Shown: in pieces, positions 34,380 through 46,395 of the stretch
How the letters are laid out: each line of letters opens with the position of its first letter
Numbering within the stretch: position 1 is the stretch's first letter
Notes under the pieces: generated by a model
Databases searched by the model: none
What the model saw: the letters and a program-made list of their open reading frames with translations, nothing else
Told to the model about the DNA's origin: nothing
Position numbers and translations under genes: made by a program
NCBI GenBank assembly: GCA_032622095.1
Contig: CP136065.1
Span: 67,299,675-67,363,674 of the forward strand
From: Siphonodentalium dalli
Taxonomy: Eukaryota > Mollusca > Scaphopoda > Gadilida > Siphonodentaliidae
DNA: 64,000 nucleotides
Direction of reading: 5' to 3'

Positions 34380-35858
34380 CAGTGTTCGCGCTGGACCGAA
34401 AAATATTGTGGCCAAAAGTTTAGCCAAATGAAAATTTTATTAGCCAAATGGTTGTTGGGCAAATTAAAAAAACGTTGGCCAAATAGATGCTAATTTTCTG
34501 GGTGGTTCACAATTAATGACTAAAATATTTGTTTTAAACTTTATTTTTCACTCAGAATAAAAACATAATTAAAACAGCACAAAAACAATTTTAAAAACAA
34601 TATTATACGAACTTAGGTATCACACAAGCAGATCAATTTATATAAGGATTAACTGTCATGTGGACTATTTTTATGGAGATGTAACCGTGAGGTAAGTGGA
34701 CATAACTTTTGTAAAACCCGAAGGGTTTTACATACAAGTTATGATCACTTACCTCACGGTTACATCTCCATAAAAATAGTCCACATGACAGTTACTACTT
34801 ATATTTATATACATTTAGCGAAAAGGCCACTTTTGTAAATGTATTTAAATCGAAAAGTGTATCGTGACAAAAACAGCCCAAAATACCCAATGGCACCCTT
34901 GGCAAAAGTTAATAGGAACAATTTCTCTTCATATTGAAACCCGATGATGTATTAAGTCAATCCTGCGCGAGTCCAAATGCGCCCAAAACATTACGCGTTC
35001 GTCTTTACAAACCCAATGACGTATCGATGGTATTATGAGCTTGGTGTTATGAGCCGTTGCGCATTCACCGAGAAATAACTGCAACTAGCCACGTGGGCGC
35101 CGACAAATCAGAATGCTGGATTTAGTGATGACAACACTTAGTATGTAAATATAAAACATTAATATAGAATACGGCTATCGCAAACATGAAACTAAAATTC
35201 GATATAATTATAATCACACAAATCCGCTAAACCAATTGTAATAACTCTATGTCGATGACACCACGACAATCGCTAACTATTGCTTATTATCGTAAGGTGA
35301 TAACGGTTGAATATCTATTGTATTCAAAGCTTTTATGGCGTGAAGCCAGGTTATTAGACGGGACGCAGTTAATGACACATTACGTAACCATTGAGTTAAG
35401 AACTGCTCGTCTGTCAGGAACAAAGCATTTAGGTAATTTATCTAAATTATCTTACAGACTGCCTAATCAACAAAAAGTTACATAACCAGTATACAGCTTA
35501 AGCGTTTTGACGATTAGGCTGGTTAAATGTTAGAGCTTACCTTTTGCTATCTCGTGAAGTTTGATTATGTGCAGTTTCAATGTGTAATGTTCCCTTTGTA
35601 CAGCCGTCACAATTCAATCAACGCCACCGTTACGGTACGATATTTCCGTGGTACGAAATACTTTCGTCGCCTAATTTCGTCTTGAATGTCGATCTATTCA
35701 GCATTTTTTTAGTTAGCTCTCCGACTCCATTCTTTCCGTCTCCATTTGGGGTAAAACAAAAAAGTTTAGCCAAAAGTTTAGCCAAATGAAATTTGTATTA
35801 GCCAAATTCGAAAAAGATTGGCCATTGGCTAAGTTGGCTACCGACAGCGCGAACCCTG
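34380..35858 (+). mobile_element. Complete non-autonomous hAT element, 1,479 bp
   Basis: The termini are CAGTGTTCGCGCTG and, at the right end, the complement of CAGGGTTCGCGCTG (13 of 14 match). An exact 8-bp target duplication CTGACTAT lies at 34372-34379 and 35859-35866. Both features are diagnostic of hAT. The subterminal regions are arrays of GCCAAA words. The middle contains a perfect 48-bp hairpin and sequence shared with the relic at 16873-17560. No transposase: frames at 35249 and 35580 show no hAT motif. It is the reference copy for the foldbacks and solo ends elsewhere in the window. Confidence 0.92.
34651..34793. repeat. 143-bp hairpin with perfect 48-bp arms
   Basis: Segments 34651-34698 and 34746-34793 are exact reverse complements. 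The 47-bp centre folds further (CATAACTT ... GTAAAACCC GAA GGGTTTTAC ... AAGTTATG). The structure lies inside the hAT element. Confidence 0.95.
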
Positions 35859-35866
35859 CTGACTAT

Positions 35867-37969
35867 TATTAAAAAAATTACCAAAAAGTAAGTTCACCCC
35901 TAATATAATGTATAGCTCATATGTTATTCACTCGATCCTATTGACGTTTGGAACTAATTGAGAATATGACAGGCAACAGATTGTGGGAGGTAGTCATCCC
36001 GATGGATTTCTAATCATCTTCTGAATGTCACTGATCGAAAATGTAAAATTAAAAAAAAATCACACAATTAACATTGACAGACAACACCATCGAACGTTGA
36101 TGGGCCTACTTGGTAATCAGTGTTGGTTAAATATCACCGACATAACAACGGCATATTATTATCTTGAACTTGGTCAGTTCTCATGCTGTGGGAATTTAGG
36201 GGCATGTTTTTGTACATTGAACCAACCAATACCTGATCCACTGCAAAGTGATTGTGAGTGACTGAAAAGGTAACATACTAACGAATTTATATTATCATGG
36301 TTCATCACTTAATTAATTAAAATAACGCCCTGTATTATATTTGAATCGCGACTGGACAGTCCCGCCACTCACACAATGATTTGATAGGCACATTACTTCT
36401 ACCACATTAGCTCCCGGAAACAACATTTTACTAACATTGATCGATGATTGCAACAAAACGTTGAACACTTTATCCAACCCAACAAAAACAATGACGATGC
36501 GGTATGAAGTACAAGGTCTTCTGCTATGACCAGTAACGTGATGCGGATGATCGAACGGGATGAATAATACAATGGTTACTCCCATAACATTTCATATTCA
36601 AATTTGCAACAAGCGAATTATTTTCTAAATACGAATTATATTTCTCTATTTGACGAAATCATTGCTTTTTGTTTATGGGCGATAGAGTTGTCCCGAGTTA
36701 TAAGTGTGCGTCATTCAGGTGTTGACTTCGTTTACGTGGCACAATCGATGTGGTTGGTATTGTCGTTAACATATGTTCAATGTGATGTGATATTGCATTC
36801 TTGTAGTGGGCATGCGTGCTGACTTAATTACCATGCAGTTTGATTTCCTGAAATGAGCACACGATATGTGTTTAATTGTAATAACGGGTCTTTGCATGGC
36901 TACTGATTATTATGAAGTATTTGTTATATGGATCAGTATGGACTGGCACAGATTCAAGCAATACTCGTCGAAGATGCTATGGACTTCAATATGTTGAGCT
37001 CTGATGTTAAGAATCATGTAAAGTACTTGCGAAACATGCTATTTGCGGTTGTGACATCACGTCTGTTTTGCGGATGATTGGACTTTAAAGTCTGAACATC
37101 AGTCGCCCAAATACACAAGTTTATATTTGTCTTTCCTGCTAATTCTCACACCCACGACTGTCGCAAAAGCAAACAAACGACAGCCTTTCCTTATATCCAT
37201 TCACTTGGTGCCAAGTGCTGTTGATGTATGAATAATATAAGCAAGTTTGCAAGTTTCTTACAGTGGGCTGGTTGTTTCATGGTGCACTTGGTTGACATTT
37301 CAGTGAAAATAGTTTGTGACGCCTTATGAAAGTAATAACAACGCTGTAGAATGGCAATGGGGCTGATAATACGATTACCCCCCCCCCCAAACAATACCAA
37401 CCCAATCTCTTACAAAGATCGCGGAGATACGGTGTGGATAAATCCCTTCTGTGGAGTTCTTTTTTCAGACTCGTGTGTCGGCCACCAAATAGTGCAGCCA
37501 CATAGTAGTAACAATTCACTGTCTGTTGACCAACGGATTAGGTTTTATTTTGGAAAAGGTGGGTTTATGTGGCCAAGTACTAATCCGCTTGTACGCATAT
37601 CACCCACATTTAAATGTCATAAACTTCAGTACAAAATGAATATTCAAATATATAGGATGTGGCAAGGCGCGACTATACTGCTTATGCTTAGTTTGCCAAG
37701 ATGCCAAACGGCATAGCAATTGGGTATAGGACATTTCGGTGCAAGTGCTAAAATCTCTCAGCTGGTCAGTGATGTAATAGCATTTTCAATTTCTCGTCCC
37801 GCTTGTTGTCTATTGGGATTCCCAGCAGTATATTTAACTCGAGTTAAGTATCACGATTGTGACTGTAGAATTATACACTGTTTAAATATATCACAAGACG
37901 AGTCGGATAGCAATTGCCCGGTCCTTCCTAGACATAAAACAGGCATACGACTCTTGTGTATTCATTTCG
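35867..37969. other. Unassigned region
   Basis: No gene that I can support. The longest frame, 37351-37716 on the plus strand (121 codons), begins in a C run at 37379-37388 and shows no known motif. Frames at 36025, 36313, 36604 and 37720 are equally featureless. No clear element ends. Confidence 0.4.
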
Positions 37970-38125
37970 CCCTCCGGATGTATACTAATGTAGAAATTCT
38001 TGATACCCAGGGGTTATATTTATAGATATGGGTTTTTTTTGGAGACGCTTTAAAAGTTGTAGTGCGACCCCGAGTCCGGTTGTTTTGGGACGCATTCAAA
38101 GTTGTAGTGCGACCCCGAGTCAGGT
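37970..38125 (+). repeat. Repeat fragment with a ~27-bp direct duplication
   Basis: AAAGTTGTAGTGCGACCCCG+AGTC occurs near 38053 and 38099. The block before it (CCTCCGGATGTATACTAATG, ATTCTTGATA) resembles 25740-25775. Confidence 0.6.
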
Positions 38126-38971
38126 AAAATGTGTAGTTGTTATGTCAGTAATGTTGATTTTTGCTTGTGATAAGATATGATAAAAAATAATCTGTAAGTA
38201 TTATATGACTATTTATTATTCCGATCATAGTAATTTACTATCGCCAAGAGATTAGTTAAACATTTGCCGGTCGTTATAGCCCTCTCGTTCTGGCATCGAT
38301 GTGTGCTTGTCGCTGTATAAATGCAACAGGTATTATACGCGACGTATCGTGTGTCAGTATTTGAAATGTTTATTTCAGATTTCTCATTTTTAAAATTGTT
38401 CACAAACCCGTACTTTTATCAGCAAACACACTGCACACACACATCGACAACTTTAGTTGTTATCTATGTCCACATAATTTGCAATGAGTCCTTTTAGTTG
38501 GAATATATTTTATTTATGCTTAATAATACAATCTTGAGGGCGTTACCATTTCTGACTATGGTTTTCTTGTAGTTTTGTGTGAATGCTTCTAGTGAAGCAA
38601 CTGTCAACTGGCAGTTCAATTAACATGTAGATTTGGCATTGCTCTACTATAAAATGTTTAGATCATCCGCATATAATATCCATATTAAACCATCATAAGA
38701 ATACATTGAACTATTATTGAAAGTTGGAGAATTTTGACAATTTCGGCTCATATGAGGAGAAATTGCACATAATAATGTCCCTTTTATATAAAAAATAAGT
38801 ATATGTGTAATTGTGTATATTGAGATCATCCGGATATAATATCCATATTAAAACATCACAATAATACATTGAACTACACTGTCGGTATCTTTATTCGCTA
38901 ATTTGACAATTGTAATGTCAGACTGGTAAGACCATGAAATATATTGAAAACTAATAAACTGATTATGCTGT
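38126..38971. other. Spacer with 60-bp direct repeats
   Basis: The string GATCATCCGCATATAATATC with ATACATTGAACTA at 38660-38712 recurs at 38823-38875 with a few changes. The ~55-bp block at 38530 is shared with 29881. A YADDL string in a short minus frame here is rejected as chance. Confidence 0.5.
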
Positions 38972-39070
38972 TACAGAAGAAAAAGAAACGGCGGAACTCT
39001 TGAACAATTTCTTTGCATCTGTTTTTACAAAAGAGATTATACAAATAACCCCGGATATCGACCAGATGCA
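38972..39070 (+). pseudogene. Short LINE fragment (linker upstream of RT)
   Basis: One frame reads TEEKETAELLNNFFASVFTK, then EIIQITPDIDQM. AxxLNxFFxSVFT is a conserved block between endonuclease and reverse transcriptase in CR1/L2/Jockey-type LINEs. Flanking LINE sequence is not recognisable. Confidence 0.7.
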
Positions 39071-39379
39071 CCCAATCGTCCTGTATATATGTACAATGTA
39101 TTTATGGGCTCAGACATGTCTACATTACTTTGTCTAAATACCATAGTTTACTACATGTATAGCAGTATGAATACATCAAATTGTCATCATCAATACCATA
39201 GTTTATTAGTGTACACATCACTACAGAAATATACCAAAATACTACATCCAATTGTGTACTCAAACCAAAGTTAATTGAACATCCGATTGATCCAATCATT
39301 CAATTTACAGTTCTAAGTTTTATTCTATGGTTTTGGAACGTCACGTCATATCTCGACACAGTGTACCACGGTATTCCAA
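39071..39379. other. Unassigned spacer
   Basis: A/T-rich, with repeated CCATAGTTTA phrases (39141, 39197). No gene. Confidence 0.4.
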
Positions 39380-40055
39380 TGCGTTTGGTTTAAACATATT
39401 TATTATCAATAAGTATATAACAATACAAATTGGCATTGGGATTGGATGGCAAGTGCAATCCACTTATACATAACCCCCTCTCCCAATTGCCGTTATAACA
39501 CTGATACATAATAATTTGGGTTGTCAACACAATAGGTATAACATATTTACAAGTGTATACATACAGTATATCATTGTATATTATTTGAAGTATAGTTTGT
39601 ATAGTCTCACCACCCCACAAATTCTAAATAATTTCAATAATTATTTCAAGTAGCTGTTTTAAATGTGATACATGTACCCCATGGTGCATTGTTAACATTT
39701 TTACAATTTGCATTCAAATGATGCGAGCGTCTTAATAGAACTTTGTCGGATTTTTCTCTTGAGTTGTATCTCGTACGTAATTTTGCACAGCTTTAAAGAT
39801 ATGTTCATTTTCTAATTGTTTTAAGTTCGGATCCCCAAATATTAGTGTCTTAACTGAATGTATATTAAAGCGTAGAAGATTATTACGAAGTGTAATTCTT
39901 TCTTCAAAGTGTAGGTGGCATTCAAAAAAATAGTGGAAAGCATTTTCTACAGAATTTTCACACCTACATGTAGCAGAAATTGCTATATAATTTTGAAGTT
40001 TATCAGCTTGCAGATTACTACATTCATACCTCAGTTTACAATGAAGGATGTATAA
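39380..40055 (-). pseudogene. LINE C-terminus and 3' UTR
   Basis: On the minus strand from about 40055 one frame reads LKLRYECSNLQADKLQNYIA, then CRCENSVENAFHYFFECHLH and FEERITLRNNL, and stops near 39735. CxC...ENAxHYFFxC with a following RxxL is the zinc-knuckle C-terminus of Jockey/I/CR1-like LINEs. The remaining ~350 bp toward 39380 would be 3' untranslated sequence and includes an AATAAA on that strand. The polymerase domain is missing. Confidence 0.8.
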
Positions 40056-40088
40056 TCATATGATCATATTCATTGTTCTATCTTCATC

Positions 40089-40985
40089 ATGGCAAGTTCT
40101 CAAGTAAATGTATTCTTCATCGCCAACGATCGAGGAGGCAAACACCTGGTCTTCAACGACTTCAAATTCCGCATCAAATCACGTCCATCCGAGAATGTCC
40201 ACTGTGTGTGTTGTAAGAAGGCCACCATCAACACAAAGAACGAGATAGTTAGTTCTTCAACGAGTCAACACAACCATCTAGCCGATTCTGACCAGGTACG
40301 ACACATGCATTTTCTTATTTCAATTTCTTATAAAGAGCATCCATTCTTCTCTAAACAAAACGCCAGACAATAAAGAGCGTTCTAATTTATAAATATAAAT
40401 TTATATGTACACGATACATGCGTTCGTCGACAACAAGATGTTGCCACTTGTGTATGGATTCCTGTCGAACAAGAATCAGGCGACATACACCATATTCTTC
40501 CAGACACTAAAACAAAAGGCCAACGATTTCAACATCCAGCTTAATCCACCAACCGTGTTCACAGACTACGAGAAAGCGGCACAGAACGCGATTAAAGAAA
40601 TTTGTCCAACAACGCAACTCAAAGGGTGCATGTTGTACTACAGCCAGTGCATATATAAGTATGATACAGTCACGTGCCATATGAAGGCAGAGTATGACGA
40701 ACCAGATTCAGAGATAAGGAACTTAATTCGACGTGCCATCGCCTTACCATTCGTCCCCGTCGACCTGTTGAGCGACGCTTGGCTCAATGTACTAGAAGAA
40801 TGGGAAGAATATATGGAAACAACAGACCTCCCAATCGACGCCGCGTGACAAAGTTTTCCGATTATGTGACTATGCAGTGGATTGAAGGTGACGAAGGCCG
40901 TACCATGTGGAAGCACTATAATACAACCGGCCCCCGGACCACAAACCACGTCGAATTATGGCACAGAAAACTTCATGGTCTATGT
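40089..40985 (+). pseudogene. FLYWCH/MULE transposase relic
   Basis: The first frame (40089-40373) carries a FLYWCH-type zinc finger: GGKHLVFNDFKFRIKSR, then CVCCKKATINT and HNH. The second (40405-40848) starts TIHAFVDNKMLPLVYGFLS, then NQATYTIFFQTLKQKA, PPTVFTDYEKAAQNAI and KGCMLYYSQCIYK, which are MULE transposase core blocks including the second catalytic Asp. A third, shifted frame gives NHVELWHRKLHGL, the downstream WH block. The stretch holding the first catalytic Asp is missing between 40296 and 40404, and there is a frameshift near 40840. The gene is dead and no terminal repeats are visible. Confidence 0.85.
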
Positions 40986-41411
40986 ACTATGATTGATTTG
41001 CCGCAGTACTATATTGTGGACCTAGACCATGACACCGTGGTATACCAAGTTTCTTTGGCTATATGTACCATGTTTTACTGTGGTACACACCTCGGGTCCA
41101 AACCGTACACCATGGTACAGTAATACTAATGGCTATGTATAATTATAAATTAGCACCTCGGGTCAAAACCCTACACTGGGTTTTGACTAATGTTTTTGGC
41201 TATGTACTACGATATACCACACTACAAGTGTGAGTATGATACATCAGGGCTGAAGTGAACGTTGAGTGTATGAGTTCACGACCCCAACGTGCTACGCAGT
41301 GACAATGTCACCAGAAAGTTCAAATTTAGCGATAATTCCAACTCAAAATAGATTCCCATGATTCATATATTTCACTGGGATGTAATTATAAGTAAGAATG
41401 TCCGTTGGCTT
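40986..41411. other. Spacer with a ~65-bp direct repeat
   Basis: CACCTCGGGTCCAAACCGTA and GGCTATGTA at 41087-41138 recur at 41155-41208 as CACCTCGGGTCAAAACCCTA and GGCTATGTA. No gene. Confidence 0.5.
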
Positions 41412-42183
41412 TGTATATCATCAGTTCTGTGTGAACCCTGAACGAATACAATCTTATGTATTTTTGTTTAAATGCACGCCGTTTCTAAGAACAATAAAAA
41501 CAAGATGCGACGTTGGCAAGCAACAGAGATGCACGAAATCGATAGCCCATCGCCTATATATAGGCTGGTCGTTGCGTGGCAAACATTGCGCAAGCCAGAA
41601 TCCAGCAGATACTCACTCTATTATGTAGCAGATACATTCTTTCTATGCGATGTTATAGATACGTTCTCGCGATGCGATATAGCAGATAGATGCTCACTCA
41701 GCAATGAAGCGGATACATGTATAAACAGTGTATACTATAACAAAATGAAATATCACAGTACGATCGTTACTGCGAAGATAATTTTTATTTTCTTCGTAAA
41801 TGTTGTCGCTGAAGTCGAAATCAGGAAATTCGATAAACTCGTTGACTCGGCCCCCGTGGGGTGTGACGCTCATCCGACACGGACTGTGAAGGCACGGTCG
41901 AAGATTCACTGCGCTGTATCCTGCCAGATCGGGTCTTGTGTGGAATTCTCATACAACAAAGACAACAACGATTGCCATCTCTCTGAAGGTGTCCTTGACC
42001 CTGCGACAACTTCAAATGGCGTATTCAGGGATTATGATGGTAAGTTCAAACCTTACTGGTACAGGGCCGGAACATAGGTCACTGATGTAATCATCATCAT
42101 TTATTTAAGGAACGAGTTACTAGACTCATAATTCCCGCTTACAAATTACACTTTACATTTCAGTCACAATAAAGTTTCTGTTA
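41412..42183 (+). repeat. Segmental duplication, copy B left part
   Basis: Matches 31485-32263 of copy A, including ~340 bp upstream of the exon and ~140 bp of intron. It ends in CTGTTA, the left target sequence of the 5.67-kb transposon. Confidence 0.9.
41745..42039 (+). CDS. Exon 1 of a secreted PAN/apple-domain protein (copy B)
   Basis: The Met at 41745 is chosen because it aligns with the copy at 31825, although the frame stays open upstream to 41472. The exon has 98 codons plus one base, with a GT donor (ATG|GTAAGT) at 42040. The signal peptide spans residues 1-22. Cysteines occupy the same five positions as in copy A, and the second half of the exon is nearly identical in protein. Differences cluster in the signal peptide and around residues 41-58. 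TATATATAGG near 41554 could serve as a TATA box; copy A lacks it. A 5.67-kb transposon now lies about 145 bp into the presumed intron, which may affect expression. Downstream exons are not identified. Confidence 0.7.
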
Positions 42184-42629
42184 TAGTAGGGCTGCTAAGT
42201 GTAAAATCGTTCACTTGGTGATACAAGCTTGGAAATTTGGCACGAATGATCAGTATGGGCCACTAAACAATATTGTTCGACAAACCACGCGAAAATAAAA
42301 GATGGCCGCCATTTTTAAGATGGCCGCCATTTTCAGCTACGTCAGTTTTCGAATTTTGAAAAGTTAACCAATTTTATCGATGTATCACTCAAACAAGAGA
42401 TATTATGTCATTTCTAAAGGTTGAATTGAAATTAAAACACAACCTGAGTATATTAAAACAATATATTGTAACGAATTAGCTGTTTCGTTTCAAAATGTTG
42501 GCATTTTATATCACTTAACTTTCAAATTGTGAAAAAAAATTCAATTTCAAACAATTTAACCTCACACTATTTATGATGTTAGCACTGGGATAGCTACACA
42601 CATTCATTACTATCAGTTCTTAGAGTCTT

Positions 42630-45198
42630 TTAAACTTGGCAGCAACAACTGCATAAAGTGGTGCATGGAAGCCCAATCTGGTAGCATGTGCATCGCCCAG
42701 TATAGTGAGTATACGCCTTCTTGCAGCCGCATTTGGTCAACTGACTGCAACATTTGGCAATTGTTGGAAGGTCCGTCCAAAATGGTTCCCAGTGACTGCC
42801 ATTTTCTGCCCATCCCCAATATGCAGGACTCGGGTAAGCTGGTTTACGTTCCAATGATCGTCCCCATATATGCCCTGCCTCGTATGCGGCTCGCTTGAAA
42901 TGCTGCAACAGCGCAGACCTTGTAGGTGGAATAGAATTGTATGGTCTCTGTTTCCGTGCAAAAAAGTATAGTCTGGCTTCATTAATGTCATTGGATGTAT
43001 TTGAACGGTCGTACATTATTATAACGAATCTCTCGATTACTGCAATGTCATGTTCTGTGATGGACAGTCGAGAATTTCCAAGTCTGGAAAAAATTGGTAA
43101 AGCTTCTGGAAATACATTCCATGCCTGCCATGCAGACTTTTTTCCTTTCCCGCGAAATGCAGATACCACATCATATCTACTAATTGCATGGAAAAAGAGA
43201 ATTCCATAACATTTTGTTGTACCTATTTTGGTGAAACAATCTCATGTATCGGAATCCCTCTGAATGTCTTTCTATGACCGAATGCTTTCAAATTTGTATA
43301 CAATTACAGCTACAATCACTATATTCGTTTCGGTGGCTTGGATTATGATGCTGTTGTGATGGTTGATAACTGCGTGTTTTGCATCCACAAATATCCGTGT
43401 ATCGGCAAGATCATGTGTACATGGTGCAAGAATATCCAAATCAAGGTTACTTTGTACATGTTCACCTTTGGTAACAACAATGCCATTGTCCGTATTAACA
43501 GTTATGATCTTGTCAGCAAGGAAGTGAAATACTAGTAGCTCTGTTTTGTTGTCATCGTGAAGAAAGCTATGCCAGTCTGCTAGTTTTGGTAGAACCTGAT
43601 ACCCTTCTCCTGATTCCTTTTCCGCGCCTTGACCTAGTTTCCTGTTTGTGGCTACTTGTCTTGTACACGTCAAACACGATGTCAGTTCTCTTATATTTAT
43701 GGCAATATGTCTGTATTTTATCTGGTATCCAATGCCAAGAGGTCTGTGGAGTCATCAGAAAACGGATTTCCCATTTCTTGTGTCATGTCTGTGAGTTTAT
43801 TCACATTATTGAAGAAAAGTTTTTTATATGCAATTGTCTCCTCGTGATGCTTGGTTTCTTATGTGATATCATACAAGCAATATTATCATAATCAGAAATA
43901 AGGCAACATAATTCTGGACTAGCGACCATCCATCTATTGATTGTGCTTCATCCTCAGTTATCCCAATTGCTCCTCCATTCCCTTTCACGACTGCATTGTG
44001 CTGTTCATGGGCCTGGTCTATTGCCATACTTGAGATGTTTCTTTCAGTCTTGTGTACAACAAAGTTCCCTTTGTGAAATTCAATTGCTATGCTGGGATGT
44101 TTCTTTTCTATTGTCATCATGTCTCTGAGGTGAATAGGTAGCAGTAAAATATTGTCAAGCACCAAACTCCAGAACTGGAACTGTGGACTAACAGCACATT
44201 TAATTTTACACCAGTCATTGAAATTTGAGTGCGTACTATCAACATCGGATAAATCCCGACTGCAGTATTCTGAGTGTGCAAATTTCATGAGTTTGAACAG
44301 ACTACATGCTGTCATCTGATGTGCCTGTCGCGTTTTTGTAATACGTGAAACTTTGATGAATGAATCTGCTGAGTTTGGGCTTGCTATACCTGCTTCTATA
44401 AGAGCACTCGTCCAGTTGCTATCCAGAAGCACTGAACCAACCATTTTAGAGCATCCAATTCCAGATGTAACTTTCCAAGCATAACAGCATATTTGTCCTC
44501 ACTATATACGTCTCGCAACTGTCACTGTATCTGCTTAGCCAATGCATACAGAGGCTGGTCTGCAGTAATGATCGGTGTCCGTTCTGAGTTCAGAAGTTGA
44601 ACGGATTCATTAATTTTGCGCATGCAATGTTTTATCGTGGTTAATGAGTGAGTCTGATCACGCAACAGAGGTAACATTGAGGTTATTGCTACATCAAACT
44701 GATGACCTCTCTTTTGAGTCTCATGATGAGCTGGCCACGTTATTGATGTACTTCTGTTGATGGGATCTTTTTCAACAACTCATAATCCAGCCGAAGATGT
44801 TTTTGAAAAACAGTTGAACCAGGTAGATCAAAGTCGGTGTTGGTTGGTGGGTTTGGCTTTACATCTTTTAAATAGACAGGTGGAACATTTGTATACGAGT
44901 CTAGAAGATGTGGGATTTGTTTCGTTTTCCCAGTTTTTCCAGAACTGAAGTCAATATGATGCTGCTCGCCTTGATTATCTGGATGCGGATACTGAAACAT
45001 AGAAATATTTGTCTCGTGGAAAGATGATGTGCTGGTAGTTGATGTGGGGTTGTGGTCAATATTGTCCAAAGCAGAGGTAGTGAACAAGCCTTTTCTCAAT
45101 ACAGATGGACACACAACTCCATCTGTTTGATACTGTTTAACAACAACCTCTCCAAGCTGGTTTGAGATGTCCATGACATGATCATAAGATATACTCAT
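42630..45198 (-). pseudogene. Large transposon protein with XPG-like and CXC blocks, broken
   Basis: Blocks in order on the minus strand: VCPSVLRKGLFTTSALDNID (45100); ITADQPLYALAKQIQ, ending in TGA where relatives I recall have Trp (~44545); SADSFIKVSRITKTRQAHQM (44370); FHKGNFVVHKTERNISSMAI and DQAHEQHNAVVKGNGGAIGI (44050); RTDIVFDVYKTSS and RGKGIRRRVSGSTK (43680); HDLADTRIFVDAKHAVINHH and IVIVAVIVYKF (43340); DVVSAFRGKGKKSAWQAWN (43170); and a cysteine-rich end CGCKKA ... GRCTC ... CTTLCSC (42640), like a TSO1/CXC motif. The TDxxVxAx and GCDxxS...GKGKK pattern of the family resembles XPG/FEN nucleases. Here GCD is RYD and TD is TN, so the active site is lost as well. At least one stop and several frameshifts. 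Confidence 0.8.
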
Positions 45199-46395
45199 TC
45201 AGTTTTCATAGAACATGTAAAATCAGGTTTCGTTTCCTTGTTTTTTGCGTACAAAGTGATGCCAGTGTATATATGGAATGGTGTTCACAGTCTTGACAGT
45301 GCATGGCGATTATAAAAGGCTTTGTCCTTATATCTAGATGAGAAACAGTTGATTTGTAATAACTGCGCGATTGCTAAATCAGACTTTGTTGCACCATTTG
45401 TAAGCTGTGACTTGATGTTAGCACCATGCTCGATCATAATACATACAAATTACAGAACTTTTTGTCAAATTTGGTACGATTTTCAAGCATATGTTTACAA
45501 ATGATTTCTGCTGCTCCAGCAATTGTAGCGCTTAATTATATTTACAAGCTTGGGATAGTACTGGGGTCAATACTATGAACAATTTTATACCTGTAAATAC
45601 AAATTGTATTTATTAATTTGTAATTACAAATTTGTGTTAACTATCACAGTGGTTTCATAGTACAGGGAAAATTTAGCCGTATTATTGTAATACCTTAGAC
45701 TGGTCGAGAGGTGAAACCCCTAAAACGCAGCTGTAAAACTTAGAAAAAACTAACTCACCACTCTGCTCCCATGCACCCGTTATCAGTGTTATCTGAATAC
45801 CAGTTCAAATTAGACGGACATGTATATAGAGCTAAAATAACTGACAACAATTTATATGGGGAAGTTACAATGCGTGCTATCATATTGTGATTAGTGATAA
45901 TGCCTGTACTATGAAACGATGAGCTAACAAAATCTCGCAAATTTCACAAAGATCTACTGTTGATTATTGTAGATTGCTTACGGGCAAACCTTTGTCCGTG
46001 AGTGATTCACAATATATTGAATCACGGCAAGCCAAAGTTACAAAAGAAATAAGCAATCATAAGTTGAGAGGTGATCGCTTATCAGAGCTATCCAATCGGT
46101 TCACGGGTTGCTAAGTTGATGACCACTTGTCTGCGCAAATTTAACAAATAAACTGTTCGTTTGTTTTGTGTGTATGTAAGTACAAGTCAGTGCAATAACG
46201 AGTACTACCACCAATTTGGTATCATTGTTTTTACAAATTTACAACCATTCAGTTTGTGAAAACAAAATATTATTTTGATGGTATAGCATTATATATATTG
46301 TGACCATGCTATGATTTCAAACTGATCCGCTACTCTTATCATAACATATCGAGGCAGTAACGTGGCTCCATTTTATCGGAGGGGGTGTATCGAAG

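Noticed and set aside
37351-37716. 121-codon frame
   Set aside because: No motif, starts in a C run, no paralogue in the window; kept only as a mention in the region note.
38647-38829. YADDL string resembling a reverse transcriptase active site
   Set aside because: The frame is 60 codons, lacks all other RT blocks, and the sister direct repeat at 38823 does not keep the string.
44740-44948. Plus-strand frames across 42665-44948
   Set aside because: They are antisense to the recognisable transposon protein blocks on the minus strand.
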